Source: a virus. Taken from it: 20,496 bases of DNA. Each line of letters starts with the position of its first letter. Position 1 is the stretch's first letter. Positions 6,977 to 12,711 of this stretch are shown in pieces. A program made the translations under genes and the position numbers. The stretch covers positions 1 through 20,496 of the IMG/VR virus record IMGVR_UViG_3300031784_000240; one strand, 5' to 3'. The notes under the pieces were generated by a model that was given only the letters and a program-made list of their open reading frames with translations, searched no databases and was not told where the DNA came from.

Positions 6977-7918
6977 TCAGTCTCCAGCCGCTAGGCTCTT
7001 GAAGAAGTCGAGAGTATCGTCGTCTTCATCCAACGATGGAGTGAATGACGGAGATGGAGTTTCCTCCTGCTTAGGAGCGGTACGCTCTTTAAACTTTGGA
7101 GTGAAGTCCATCTCCGCGTCGTCCTCGGCAGCCGATTTCATGGGTGCGTGTGAGCTGCCATCAAGACCGAGAACCTTATAGAGTTTAGTCTTCAGTTCAG
7201 CGTAGGTCTTGAAGTTTTTAGGATCGACGATCTCTTTCAGAGAATGCTGTTGCTTCCAGATCTCTTCAAGGTGTTCGTCGGTAAATGACTCACCACGCGA
7301 GTTTGTCATAGGACCGGCTTCACTGAACTCAGAGCGATCATAGTTACGGTAGCCTTCGTAGTTACGAATCTTCAGTTTGAAGTCAGCACCCTCCCACATG
7401 TCGAATGGATTGACCGGAGTCTCACCTTCGTACTGTGGGTTCATTGCTTCCTGAAGCTTCTCCATAATTTTCTTACCAAACTTGTAAAGGAAAACCTTAC
7501 CCTCATTTGCAGGGTTAGCAGCATCCTTCACAACATAGATGTTGGCATGAAAGTTAGTGCGACGCTTTTGCTTGCGCGCGATCTCTTTATCCGACTCGTT
7601 ACCAGAATTCCAGAGTTTGGAATTGTGCTCAGAGACCGGATCATCCTGACCAATAGTGGTCAATGAGTTCTCAATATACCAACCTCCAGGACCTTGGAAA
7701 CCATGGTCATGCATCTTGACAAACGGAACATCTTCACCTTCTGGGGCAGGCAAGAAGCGGATAACAGCATATCCATTCCCGGCCTTGTCGACATCGGGCT
7801 TCCAGTATTTGTCATCGTTGTTGTTAGATTGGCCCCCTGCCGTCTTTTGAAGTTGCTGGTTCAGTTTGTCGAACGAAGACGAACGGGCTTTTTTGAGAGC
7901 TGCGAATGAGCTAGACAT
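6977..7918 (-). CDS. 32: Single-stranded DNA-binding protein gp32
   Basis: 313 residues (T4 gp32 is 301). The N-terminus has the basic cooperativity domain (FAALKKARSSSFDKLNQQLQ). The OB-fold core follows with the family signatures YWKPDVDKAGNGYAVIRFLP, FVKMHDHGFQGPGGWYIENS, GQDDPVSEHNSKLWNSG and GKVFLYKFGKKI. The C-terminus is acidic (DEDDDTLDFFKSLAAGD), which in T4 docks gp59, polymerase and other partners. There is no cysteine in the whole protein, so the T4 zinc ribbon is absent, as I recall for cyanophage gp32s. It coats ssDNA in replication and recombination. The ribosome-binding site is AAGGA, eight bases before the ATG. Gene order 33-59-32 is as in T4. Confidence 0.96.
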   Translation of the reverse strand: MSSSFAALKKARSSSFDKLNQQLQKTAGGQSNNNDDKYWKPDVDKAGNGYAVIRFLPAPEGEDVPFVKMHDHGFQGPGGWYIENSLTTIGQDDPVSEHNSKLWNSGNESDKEIARKQKRRTNFHANIYVVKDAANPANEGKVFLYKFGKKIMEKLQEAMNPQYEGETPVNPFDMWEGADFKLKIRNYEGYRNYDRSEFSEAGPMTNSRGESFTDEHLEEIWKQQHSLKEIVDPKNFKTYAELKTKLYKVLGLDGSSHAPMKSAAEDDAEMDFTPKFKERTAPKQEETPSPSFTPSLDEDDDTLDFFKSLAAGD

Positions 7919-7948
7919 AATAGTATTCCTTTGCGATTATAAGCGATT

Positions 7949-8557
7949 TTAAGCGGCTTGTTGCGATTGTGCGAATTTGTCGACAAGTATTGATTTCATC
8001 TTCTTCTTATCGTAGCTGATGAACGGCTTTACCTTAGCGACAAATCTATTTATACTCGGAAAGATGATCGGATCCGTAATTTTCTTCTCCCAGTAAGAAA
8101 AATTATTCACAAGGTCGTCAATGATAACAAGGGTTTCCAAGTTAACTCGACGCATATTATAGAGCTGGAGAAGTCTTGGATGCTGGCCATCTTTCACAAG
8201 TATATTCGAGTTGAAGTCTTCGTTCAACTCGGAGAGGTCGTTCTTGAACACGTATGACAAGCTTTCTTGTTTACGTGACCATTCGATATAGACCTCTTCT
8301 GCCTTCTCATTATCGAGAAGGTCTCCGACCCAAAGAGTTGGATCAAAGATCATGTTTGCAAGAATGAATTCTTTTGCATCCTTGCGTTTCGAGAGTTTGT
8401 AAAACTGAAATTTGTCTTTACGATTCTCGAAAGAGAGTTGAGAGGCCTTCACCTTACCATTGTACTTAAAGTAATCATAATCAGTGGTGAAGTGCCTCTT
8501 CAGCGCGAGATAATACATATAGATCTCAAAGGCATCTCGCGTTGAATATACAGACAT
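7949..8557 (-). CDS. 59: Replicative helicase loader gp59
   Basis: 202 residues (T4 gp59 is 217). The N-terminus AFEIYMYYLALKRHFTTDYD leads to YFKYNGKVKASQLSFENRKDKFQFYKLSKR. This is the gp59 signature ('YKLYLAIK.HF...YDY.KYNGK...S...F..RKD...F.KLS'). FILANMIFDPTLWVGDLL matches the next conserved helix, and the C-terminal helical half carries FPSINRFVAKVKPF. In T4 it loads the gp41 helicase onto gp32-covered forks. The gene lies 30 bases upstream of gp32 and its ATG overlaps the gp33 stop as TAATG, so the block is one translationally coupled operon. Confidence 0.93.
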   Translation of the reverse strand: MSVYSTRDAFEIYMYYLALKRHFTTDYDYFKYNGKVKASQLSFENRKDKFQFYKLSKRKDAKEFILANMIFDPTLWVGDLLDNEKAEEVYIEWSRKQESLSYVFKNDLSELNEDFNSNILVKDGQHPRLLQLYNMRRVNLETLVIIDDLVNNFSYWEKKITDPIIFPSINRFVAKVKPFISYDKKKMKSILVDKFAQSQQAA

Positions 8558-8781
8558 TAGATTGGTAACCTCTGTGTTCTTTCTACTAGGTTAAGTTTTT
8601 CGGCGTCTTCATGTACTCGAGCTTTGATGATCTGGCTTCGACGTACGATGTCGCCAATTACTTCAATTTCTACTCCGTGAACTTCAGCATAATGAACTAG
8701 TGCATCGATGTATGAAACATCTTCGTTCACGTATTTGCTGACTTCACGGAGAATACTTTCCGCTGTCAGTTCTATTTGCAT
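8557..8781 (-). CDS. 33: Late-transcription co-activator gp33
   Basis: 74 residues, shorter than T4 gp33 (112) but typical of marine T4-like phages. It reads LTAESILREVSKYVNEDVSYIDALVHYAEVHGVEIEVIGDIVRRS and ends in a NLVERTQRLPI tail. The YIDALVHYAE-x-x-x-x-E-I-E-V and C-terminal hydrophobic LPI pattern fits the gp33 family, which links RNA polymerase to the gp45 sliding clamp at late promoters. The C-terminal residues would be the clamp-binding end. Position directly before gp59 as in T4 supports the name, and the TATAAATA late promoters in the window give it a use. Confidence 0.8.
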   Translation of the reverse strand: MQIELTAESILREVSKYVNEDVSYIDALVHYAEVHGVEIEVIGDIVRRSQIIKARVHEDAEKLNLVERTQRLPI

Positions 8782-8987
8782 TATCCGTGTAACACCTTCA
8801 CATTGATAGACCAGTTTTCCGCGGCGTCTTCAACATAGTGAATAGATTTTCCAGGAAAGGTCTCGGTGTAAAACTTGTTTCCGCCTTGATCGTAATAATC
8901 GATATAGTAGTAATCACCGGCGGTATTTCTCATTACTTCGGCTCGAGCTGAATGAGCATTTTCTTTGAAATATGTTGATATAAGCAT
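8781..8987 (-). CDS. Small conserved phage protein, unknown function
   Basis: 68 residues, rich in Tyr. MLISTYFKENAHSARAEVMR leads to YYYIDYYDQGGNKFYTETFPGKSIHYVEDAAENW and ends SINVKVLHG. The F-P/G-GKSIHYVEDAAENW segment recurs in small proteins beside gp33 in marine T4-like phages (from memory). No catalytic motif, signal peptide or membrane segment is visible. Its stop overlaps the gp33 start by one base (TAATG), and it would be the first gene after the promoter at 9065-9093, so it is co-expressed with 33-59-32. Confidence 0.75.
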   Translation of the reverse strand: MLISTYFKENAHSARAEVMRNTAGDYYYIDYYDQGGNKFYTETFPGKSIHYVEDAAENWSINVKVLHG

Positions 8988-8995
8988 GTGTTCTC

Positions 8996-9631
8996 CTATT
9001 TTACCATAAAGCCCAAGCGATAAACTGGGAGATATCCGTTTGAATTGTCGGGGGCTTCTATATAAGTATAACCTATTTTTGTATAAATGTCAACTATTTG
9101 TTGCTCATCGCTCCAAACAGGAATCAGTTCTTCATAGTCTGGATCGGGAGTATCACGGAAATGAAGCTCAATTACCTTGTCGCCTATCATCTCAACGTTG
9201 ACGATATGAGCACCTGAGAACATAAGTTCGTCCTCAATACGTAATGGCATTGGGATTTGTTTGTCAGAGCGTGTCCAACGCTTAAACCGGAATAGCTGAT
9301 CTACGTTACGTTCAGCTTTAAAACATGATTTTTGTGAGTAACCATATAGATCTTCTGATTCATATGTAATAGAATACTGGTCACCATCGAACCATTCACA
9401 CCAGAAGTATCCAGGTTCTACGCTAGTACGATCTCCAGCTTCAATCCATTGCCTTCTGGCGCCTACACTCATACCGTCAAGGTTATATATGGGTCTTACA
9501 CAGTAGTAACCAGAAGCCTTCGGAGGGATGCCTCCAGGCCCGCAATCATACCCTAAAAATTCAGCCAGATATAGTTTATTAAACCAAAGTCTAAGATGAG
9601 GATATTTTTGCCAAGCCTGGAAGTCTTCCAT
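8996..9631 (-). CDS. Conserved phage protein, unknown function
   Basis: 211 residues, soluble. It is rich in aromatic and acidic residues: WQKYPHLRLWFNKLYLAEFL, GYDCGPGGIPPKASGYYCVRPIYNLDGMSVGARR, PGYFWCEWFDGDQYSITYE, and a C-terminal IPVWSDEQQIVDIYTKIGYTYI. The RPIYNLDGMSVGA and GYFWCEWFDG stretches recur in marine T4-like phages as I recall. The K/R-P plus later E-W/F-D-G pattern faintly recalls ATP-grasp enzymes, but no nucleotide site can be shown, so no function is given. GAGG precedes the ATG. An AATAAATA late-like element lies 25 bases upstream, and an early-type promoter for the next genes lies inside its 3' third. Confidence 0.75.
   Translation of the reverse strand: MEDFQAWQKYPHLRLWFNKLYLAEFLGYDCGPGGIPPKASGYYCVRPIYNLDGMSVGARRQWIEAGDRTSVEPGYFWCEWFDGDQYSITYESEDLYGYSQKSCFKAERNVDQLFRFKRWTRSDKQIPMPLRIEDELMFSGAHIVNVEMIGDKVIELHFRDTPDPDYEELIPVWSDEQQIVDIYTKIGYTYIEAPDNSNGYLPVYRLGFMVK
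9065..9093 (-). promoter_or_regulatory. Sigma70-like early promoter inside the upstream gene, for the 33-59-32 block
   Basis: TTGACA (9093-9088), a 17-base spacer and TATACT (9070-9065), followed by TTATATAGAA, a sequence shared with other promoters of the window. It lies within the 3' part of the 8996-9631 coding region and points at the small ORF plus gp33, gp59 and gp32. It would let these be made early, apart from the upstream gene. Confidence 0.72.
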
Positions 9632-9655
9632 TATTACCTCAATAAGAGTTTTTGA

Positions 9656-9663
9656 TATTTATT
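9656..9663 (-). promoter_or_regulatory. Late-promoter-like element
   Basis: AATAAATA, one mismatch from TATAAATA, placed 25 bases before the ATG at 9631 and overlapping the pstS stop codon. The same variant lies before the SleB-type hydrolase gene. Confidence 0.4.
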
Positions 9664-10624
9664 CGATACCAGAAACCATTTCCTGAGTTGCTGCGAGTTC
9701 TGGGTCTGGCACAAGACCGTACTGAGCAAGAGCACCGTCTGGACCAGCCATATCGTCACTTACAAAGAACTCAACATATTCTTTAAGTCCAGGAATAACA
9801 CTGAGATGTGCATTCTTCACATAGAAGTAAAGTGGACGGCTGATAGGATAATCACCACTTGAGATTGTTTCTACGCTTGGTGCTACGCCACTGACAGTAG
9901 TGACTTCAAGTTTATCGGTGTTGTTCTGATAGAAGCTAAGACCAAACACACCGAGTGATGTCTTGTTTGCGTCAAGGCGAGCAAGGGTTTCTGTATAGTC
10001 GCCATCGATGTCGACAGATGCGCCATCGGTGCGAACGTTAACACAAGCTTTCTTCTGGTCGTCGTCTAGCTTTTCAACACTAAGAACTTCTTTACAACCA
10101 GCTTCCATAACCTTCACGTCGAATACTTCACGTGTTCCATGTTTAGTACCTGGAATATAAGCAAGAATCTCTACTGCTGGAAGAGAAGGATCTACATCGC
10201 TCCAAAGCTTTGCAGTGCTGTCGGCATGTAGTGCGGTGTATAATTGTGCTACTGTTAGGTCTTTGATACCAAGCTGACCGATATTCGAAGCAAATACAAT
10301 GCCATCATAACCAATACGAACTTCGGTAACCTCACCGATTACTTCTTCACACTTGGCCCATTCTTCATCTTTCATCTTTGATGAACTATTAGCAATATCA
10401 ACTGTATTCTCACCAACGCCTTCGCAAAGTTTTTTGCGACCGGCACCAGAACCACCACCTTCTACAACAGGCGAAGGAAAGTCAAAGTTTTCACCAAATG
10501 CTTCTGCTACAATGGTTGCATATGGTAGGACTGTAGATGAGCCAGTTACTTGGACGTTATCTCTTGCAAATGCAGTCGATGCTACGGCCAAAGCTAATGT
10601 AGTGCTAAGTAAAAGTACTTTCAT
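9659..10624 (-). CDS. pstS: Periplasmic phosphate-binding protein PstS
   Basis: 321 residues with a clear signal peptide (MKVLLLSTTLALAVASTAFA, cut likely after A20). The mature part has the PstS phosphate-site motifs TGSSTVLPY and EGGGSGAGRK, then VDIANSSSKMKDEEW, PGTKHGTREVF, and the SGDYPISRPLYFYVK hinge-strand segment near the end. It binds phosphate in the periplasm and hands it to the PstCAB transporter. No transporter subunit is encoded here, so it must serve the host's. It is an auxiliary metabolic gene of the kind well known in cyanophages. GGAG lies seven bases before the ATG. A TATAAATT late-like box lies 49 bases upstream. I could not find a convincing Pho box. Confidence 0.93.
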   Translation of the reverse strand: MKVLLLSTTLALAVASTAFARDNVQVTGSSTVLPYATIVAEAFGENFDFPSPVVEGGGSGAGRKKLCEGVGENTVDIANSSSKMKDEEWAKCEEVIGEVTEVRIGYDGIVFASNIGQLGIKDLTVAQLYTALHADSTAKLWSDVDPSLPAVEILAYIPGTKHGTREVFDVKVMEAGCKEVLSVEKLDDDQKKACVNVRTDGASVDIDGDYTETLARLDANKTSLGVFGLSFYQNNTDKLEVTTVSGVAPSVETISSGDYPISRPLYFYVKNAHLSVIPGLKEYVEFFVSDDMAGPDGALAQYGLVPDPELAATQEMVSGIE

Positions 10625-10672
10625 TCAATTTCTCCACAACGAGAGGCTTGCGGTTTGCTTCCTCACATGATA

Positions 10673-10680
10673 AATTTATA
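10673..10680 (-). promoter_or_regulatory. Late-promoter-like element before pstS
   Basis: TATAAATT (one mismatch from TATAAATA) in the 163-base gap before pstS, 49 bases from its ATG and downstream of the terminator at 10724-10750. I saw no TTGACA at the right distance, so a T4-type late promoter is the better reading. Confidence 0.5.
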
Positions 10681-10723
10681 CCATGAATGTAACAATTGGA
10701 TTAAATCTGTATTATTGTTTTGT

Positions 10724-10750
10724 AAAAAGTGGAGCTAACCATGGCTCCAC
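10724..10750 (-). terminator. Rho-independent terminator after the exported beta-rich protein gene
   Basis: On the minus strand GTGGAGC pairs with GCTCCAC (7 perfect pairs, 8-base loop) and is followed at once by TTTTT. It begins 38 bases past the stop at 10788. It separates the VWA/small-ORF/exported-protein operon from pstS, so pstS needs its own promoter. Confidence 0.8.
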
Positions 10751-10787
10751 ACGGGTTTATTACGTAACCACCCGATATTAATGTAAA

Positions 10788-11177
10788 TTAGAAGCTAAGC
10801 GATACACCAACGATGCTGTCGATATACTCGAAGCTACCGTCGAAGTTGTTCTCGAGATATGCTTCTACGCCTACCTTACCAAGGCCAAAGCTTGGTACGT
10901 ATGCTGCACCAAGAACTGCACCTTCAAAAGCGCTACTATCAAAGCTAATAAAATCTGAACCATCATAGATAGCAAGATCGGTTTCAGCCCAGACAGAAAG
11001 TCCTTCAATTGGAGCGTATCCAAGAGTTGGGGTCAATACAGAGGTAGCGGTTGTGGTATCAGTATTATACTCAGTGACAAGCTCGACGTCAAGAGCAAGA
11101 CCGTTGCCAAAGTCAAGGGCAGAAGCGGTGGAAGTCATAGCGACAAGAGCGGCAGTAGCCATCAGAAATTTCATCAT
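10788..11177 (-). CDS. Small exported beta-rich protein, candidate outer-membrane protein
   Basis: 129 residues. A signal peptide (MMKFLMATAALVAMTSTASA) is followed by about 108 residues of alternating hydrophobic/polar strands: LALDVELVTEYN, TSVLTPTLGYAP, LSVWAETDLAIYD, EGAVLGAAYVP, GKVGVEAYLENNF, DSIVGVSLSF. The final residue is Phe after alternating hydrophobics, the classic beta-signal for outer-membrane insertion. About six or seven strands are visible, few for a standard eight-stranded barrel, so it may oligomerise or be periplasmic. I do not recognise a named family. AAGGAG precedes two adjacent ATGs. It shares an operon with the 86-residue ORF and the VWA protein and ends in a terminator. 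Surface modification or superinfection exclusion is a possible role, by inference. Confidence 0.8.
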   Translation of the reverse strand: MMKFLMATAALVAMTSTASALDFGNGLALDVELVTEYNTDTTTATSVLTPTLGYAPIEGLSVWAETDLAIYDGSDFISFDSSAFEGAVLGAAYVPSFGLGKVGVEAYLENNFDGSFEYIDSIVGVSLSF

Positions 11178-11188
11178 TTATATTCTCC

Positions 11189-11449
11189 TTAGGATTTGTT
11201 TGTGGTGGAGTTATTAACAAAGGCGTACAATGCAGTAGAGCGGTTCACCAGTTCGCTCTCGTTGTACATCTTCGGTTGGTTTTCGTCGATGAATTTATTT
11301 ATTACATCGACGTTGCTATTCGAGGTTCTAAGTGTATCAAGCTTCGCAAAAAATGCTTCCTGTTTCATTTGTGTCTCGCGGTCAAGCATTTCTTGTGCCA
11401 TCTTCATGATATCAAGACGAACTTCGTACGGGTTCTTATTTCCCTGCAT
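11189..11449 (-). CDS. Conserved small phage protein, unknown function
   Basis: 86 residues from the ATG at 11449. A GTG nine bases upstream would add three residues, but AGGTG sits at the right distance only for the ATG, and MQGNKNPYEVRLDIMKMAQE is the N-terminus I recall for similar proteins of marine T4-like phages. The protein is mostly helical and soluble, with MAQEMLDRETQMKQEAFFAK as a likely amphipathic helix. It overlaps the VWA gene by 14 bases, so translation is coupled, and lies just before the exported beta-rich protein. Confidence 0.72.
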   Translation of the reverse strand: MQGNKNPYEVRLDIMKMAQEMLDRETQMKQEAFFAKLDTLRTSNSNVDVINKFIDENQPKMYNESELVNRSTALYAFVNNSTTNKS

Positions 11450-12290
11450 CTTTGTCACCTACAGCGGCTTTACGCTCAGCGTCGTTGAATGCCGATACAG
11501 TGTAAGAATCCATAGTGGCCATACCAGAAGCATAGTCACCCTTCATACGAGAAGTCATTGCAGAGGCTGAACGGAAAGTCTCAGCAGCATTAGCAGTCGA
11601 AAACTGCATTGTATTGTTATTGTTGAAACCCATAGCTGCACCGGCATGGAATGCATCGATGTTTGCACCAAGGAACATGAAGCCCCAGTTCTTACCTTCT
11701 GCCTTTTCGACCATCACTTTGATGTCTTCGTTACGGAAAGTGCGAGACTGATTCTCTTCGCCGTCAGTCAGAATCGTAATGATCACCGATTCACGATCTG
11801 CTTTCTTCTTTTCAGCGAGAAGAGTGGTGATCTTCATCATGACGCCACCCATAGCGTCAAGAAGGTTGGTGCCACCGCTTGGGCGATAGCTGGATTTGTC
11901 GAGGGGTTGAACCTCACCTACGTCTTGACGATCAAAGATCGCCCGAACGTCGTGGCCGTTGAACTTGTAGAGAGAGACCAGAGTCTTGATGCCGGTCTTT
12001 TCAGCGTCTTCTTTCTGAGCCTTCAGATATTCGTTGTAGCCAGAGATGGTTTGTTCCCAGCAGGACGACATCGAAGAGGATTCGTCAAGGACGAAGATGA
12101 TGTGCGAGAGATTCGGATTCTTGCCGGCACGTTTCGGTTTGAAAGCTTGGCCGAGATTTGCTGGTTGAGCGATTGGCTGAGTCAATCCCATCGTAACAGT
12201 TCCAGGAAGTACAGAAGTAGGTTGAACGTATCCACCGATGTATGTTGGGATAACGGATGCTTGCGCAGTAATGCGACGCGAATTTGCCAT
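11436..12290 (-). CDS. VWA (von Willebrand A) domain protein
   Basis: 284 residues. A Pro/Gly/Thr-rich N-terminal about 55 residues precedes a VWA domain. That domain has a full MIDAS metal site: DESSS (D69, S71, S73), the Thr loop SGGTNLLDAMGG, and TDGEEN as the acidic loop. SHIIFVLDESSSM is strand 1 and ESVIITILTDGEE strand 4. The C-terminus is Ala/Met-rich (FRSASAMTSRMKGDYASGM). Cytosolic VWA proteins of this kind bind partners through a metal ion and often work with MoxR-type AAA+ ATPases; one is encoded 2.6 kb upstream. GAGG lies seven bases before the ATG, in a C/A-rich leader that follows the tmRNA coding piece, so read-through from the tmRNA promoter is possible. Confidence 0.88.
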   Translation of the reverse strand: MANSRRITAQASVIPTYIGGYVQPTSVLPGTVTMGLTQPIAQPANLGQAFKPKRAGKNPNLSHIIFVLDESSSMSSCWEQTISGYNEYLKAQKEDAEKTGIKTLVSLYKFNGHDVRAIFDRQDVGEVQPLDKSSYRPSGGTNLLDAMGGVMMKITTLLAEKKKADRESVIITILTDGEENQSRTFRNEDIKVMVEKAEGKNWGFMFLGANIDAFHAGAAMGFNNNNTMQFSTANAAETFRSASAMTSRMKGDYASGMATMDSYTVSAFNDAERKAAVGDKDAGK

Positions 12291-12368
12291 GTAAATGCCT
12301 CGTGTGTAAATGTGTGTTGTGTGTAAGCGAGCCCGTTCTGTTTCTAGGTGGTGCCCATACCCACAGGA

Positions 12369-12413
12369 TTATGCGGCTAGCGCGTAAGCCTTAGGAGCAA
12401 AGTTTTCGTTTGC
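12369..12413 (-). other. tmRNA tag reading frame
   Basis: Fourteen sense codons from the GCA resume codon to TAA encode ANENFAPKAYALAA. With the alanine carried by tmRNA the added tag would be A plus these residues. The C-terminal ALAA is the ClpXP/Tsp-type degron seen in proteobacterial tags. The tag is longer than E. coli's by four residues, and AYALAA resembles the E. coli NYALAA end. Confidence 0.9.
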
Positions 12414-12496
12414 AGTTGTAATTTTCTTGCGTTAACCGAGCTTGCGCCGAGTAGCTCCATCCTGCCTAGTCCGCCTGTCGATCCTATTTCGAGCCC

Positions 12497-12606
12497 ATCA
12501 AAGATACACTCGGATAATCCTAATGTGCTGGCAGGATTTTACAGGATAGCCAGCACCCTCTATTGGTATAGCCAAGTGAAACTTGGAACCTAACCGAGTG
12601 TATCTA
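12497..12606 (-). other. tmRNA internal transcribed spacer with three-stem fold
   Basis: 110 bases between the CCA end and the coding-piece 5' end. A perfect 12-pair inverted repeat (12594-12605 with 12502-12513) closes it just inside the acceptor stem. Inside are CCAAGT/ACTTGG (12572-12586, 3-base loop) and GTGCTGGC/GCCAGCAC (12525-12556, 8 pairs). Such spacers are removed during maturation of two-piece tmRNA. The fold is expected to hold the two ends for RNase processing. Confidence 0.8.
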
Positions 12607-12672
12607 TGGTGGACCCGCTGGGTACCGCCCCCAGGTCCAGAACGTGTTCAGTGAATATCATCACTACAAGTC

Positions 12673-12703
12673 TATTTATATACTATTTACTCGTTAATGT
12701 CAA
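12673..12703 (-). promoter_or_regulatory. tmRNA promoter: sigma70-like with embedded late element
   Basis: TTGACA (12703-12698), an exact 17-base spacer and TATAAA (12680-12675). The -10 is also an exact T4 late box TATAAATA (12680-12673). Transcription would start near 12668, a few bases before the acceptor piece. The 16-base block spanning the -35 and a T6 run just upstream of it recurs before the CobT-like gene. The region follows the AOX stop by nine bases. Confidence 0.8.
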
Positions 12704-12711
12704 CAAAAAAG

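Larger units (their letters stand above)
12340..12668 (-). ncRNA. ssrA: Permuted (two-piece) tmRNA
   Basis: Minus-strand order: acceptor piece, spacer, coding piece. The acceptor piece ends CGGGTCC-A-CCA at 12607, preceded by a T-arm stem CTGGG/CCCAG (12634-12630 with 12622-12618) and a 7-base loop GGCGGTA, which lacks the canonical TTC. The coding piece starts GGGCTCG at 12496. These seven bases pair fully with CGGGTCC, giving a G3-U70 wobble, the alanine identity element. GGATCGACAGG follows, matching the GGATTCGACGGG of ordinary tmRNAs. A GAGCT/AGCTC stem (12457-12438) is in the first pseudoknot position. The tag frame runs from GCA at 12413 to TAA at 12369 and encodes ANENFAPKAYALAA. Permuted tmRNA is known from Alphaproteobacteria and a few other lineages; the xNxNxAPxA tag looks alphaproteobacterial. 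Outer ends are estimated. The RNA would rescue stalled ribosomes and tag their products for proteolysis. Confidence 0.92.

Noticed and set aside
8047-8054. TATAAATA on the minus strand inside gp59
   Set aside because: Exact late box but within coding sequence and more than 120 bases from the gp32 start. It may be fortuitous; not listed as a promoter.
10625-10790. Pho box before pstS
   Set aside because: TTGTTACAT and nearby bases do not give two CTGTCAT-like repeats at 11-base spacing.
11646-12326. 226-codon open frame on the plus strand
   Set aside because: Antisense of the VWA gene, whose MIDAS motif and ribosome-binding site are clear.
12300-12340. GT/CA-rich stretch as a satellite repeat
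   Set aside because: Irregular and short (TGTGTAAATGTGTGTTGTGT); more simply an unstructured C/A-rich leader of the VWA gene.
12369-12413. The tag frame as a normal small protein gene
   Set aside because: It starts with GCA, has no ribosome-binding site and lies in a fully matching tmRNA context.
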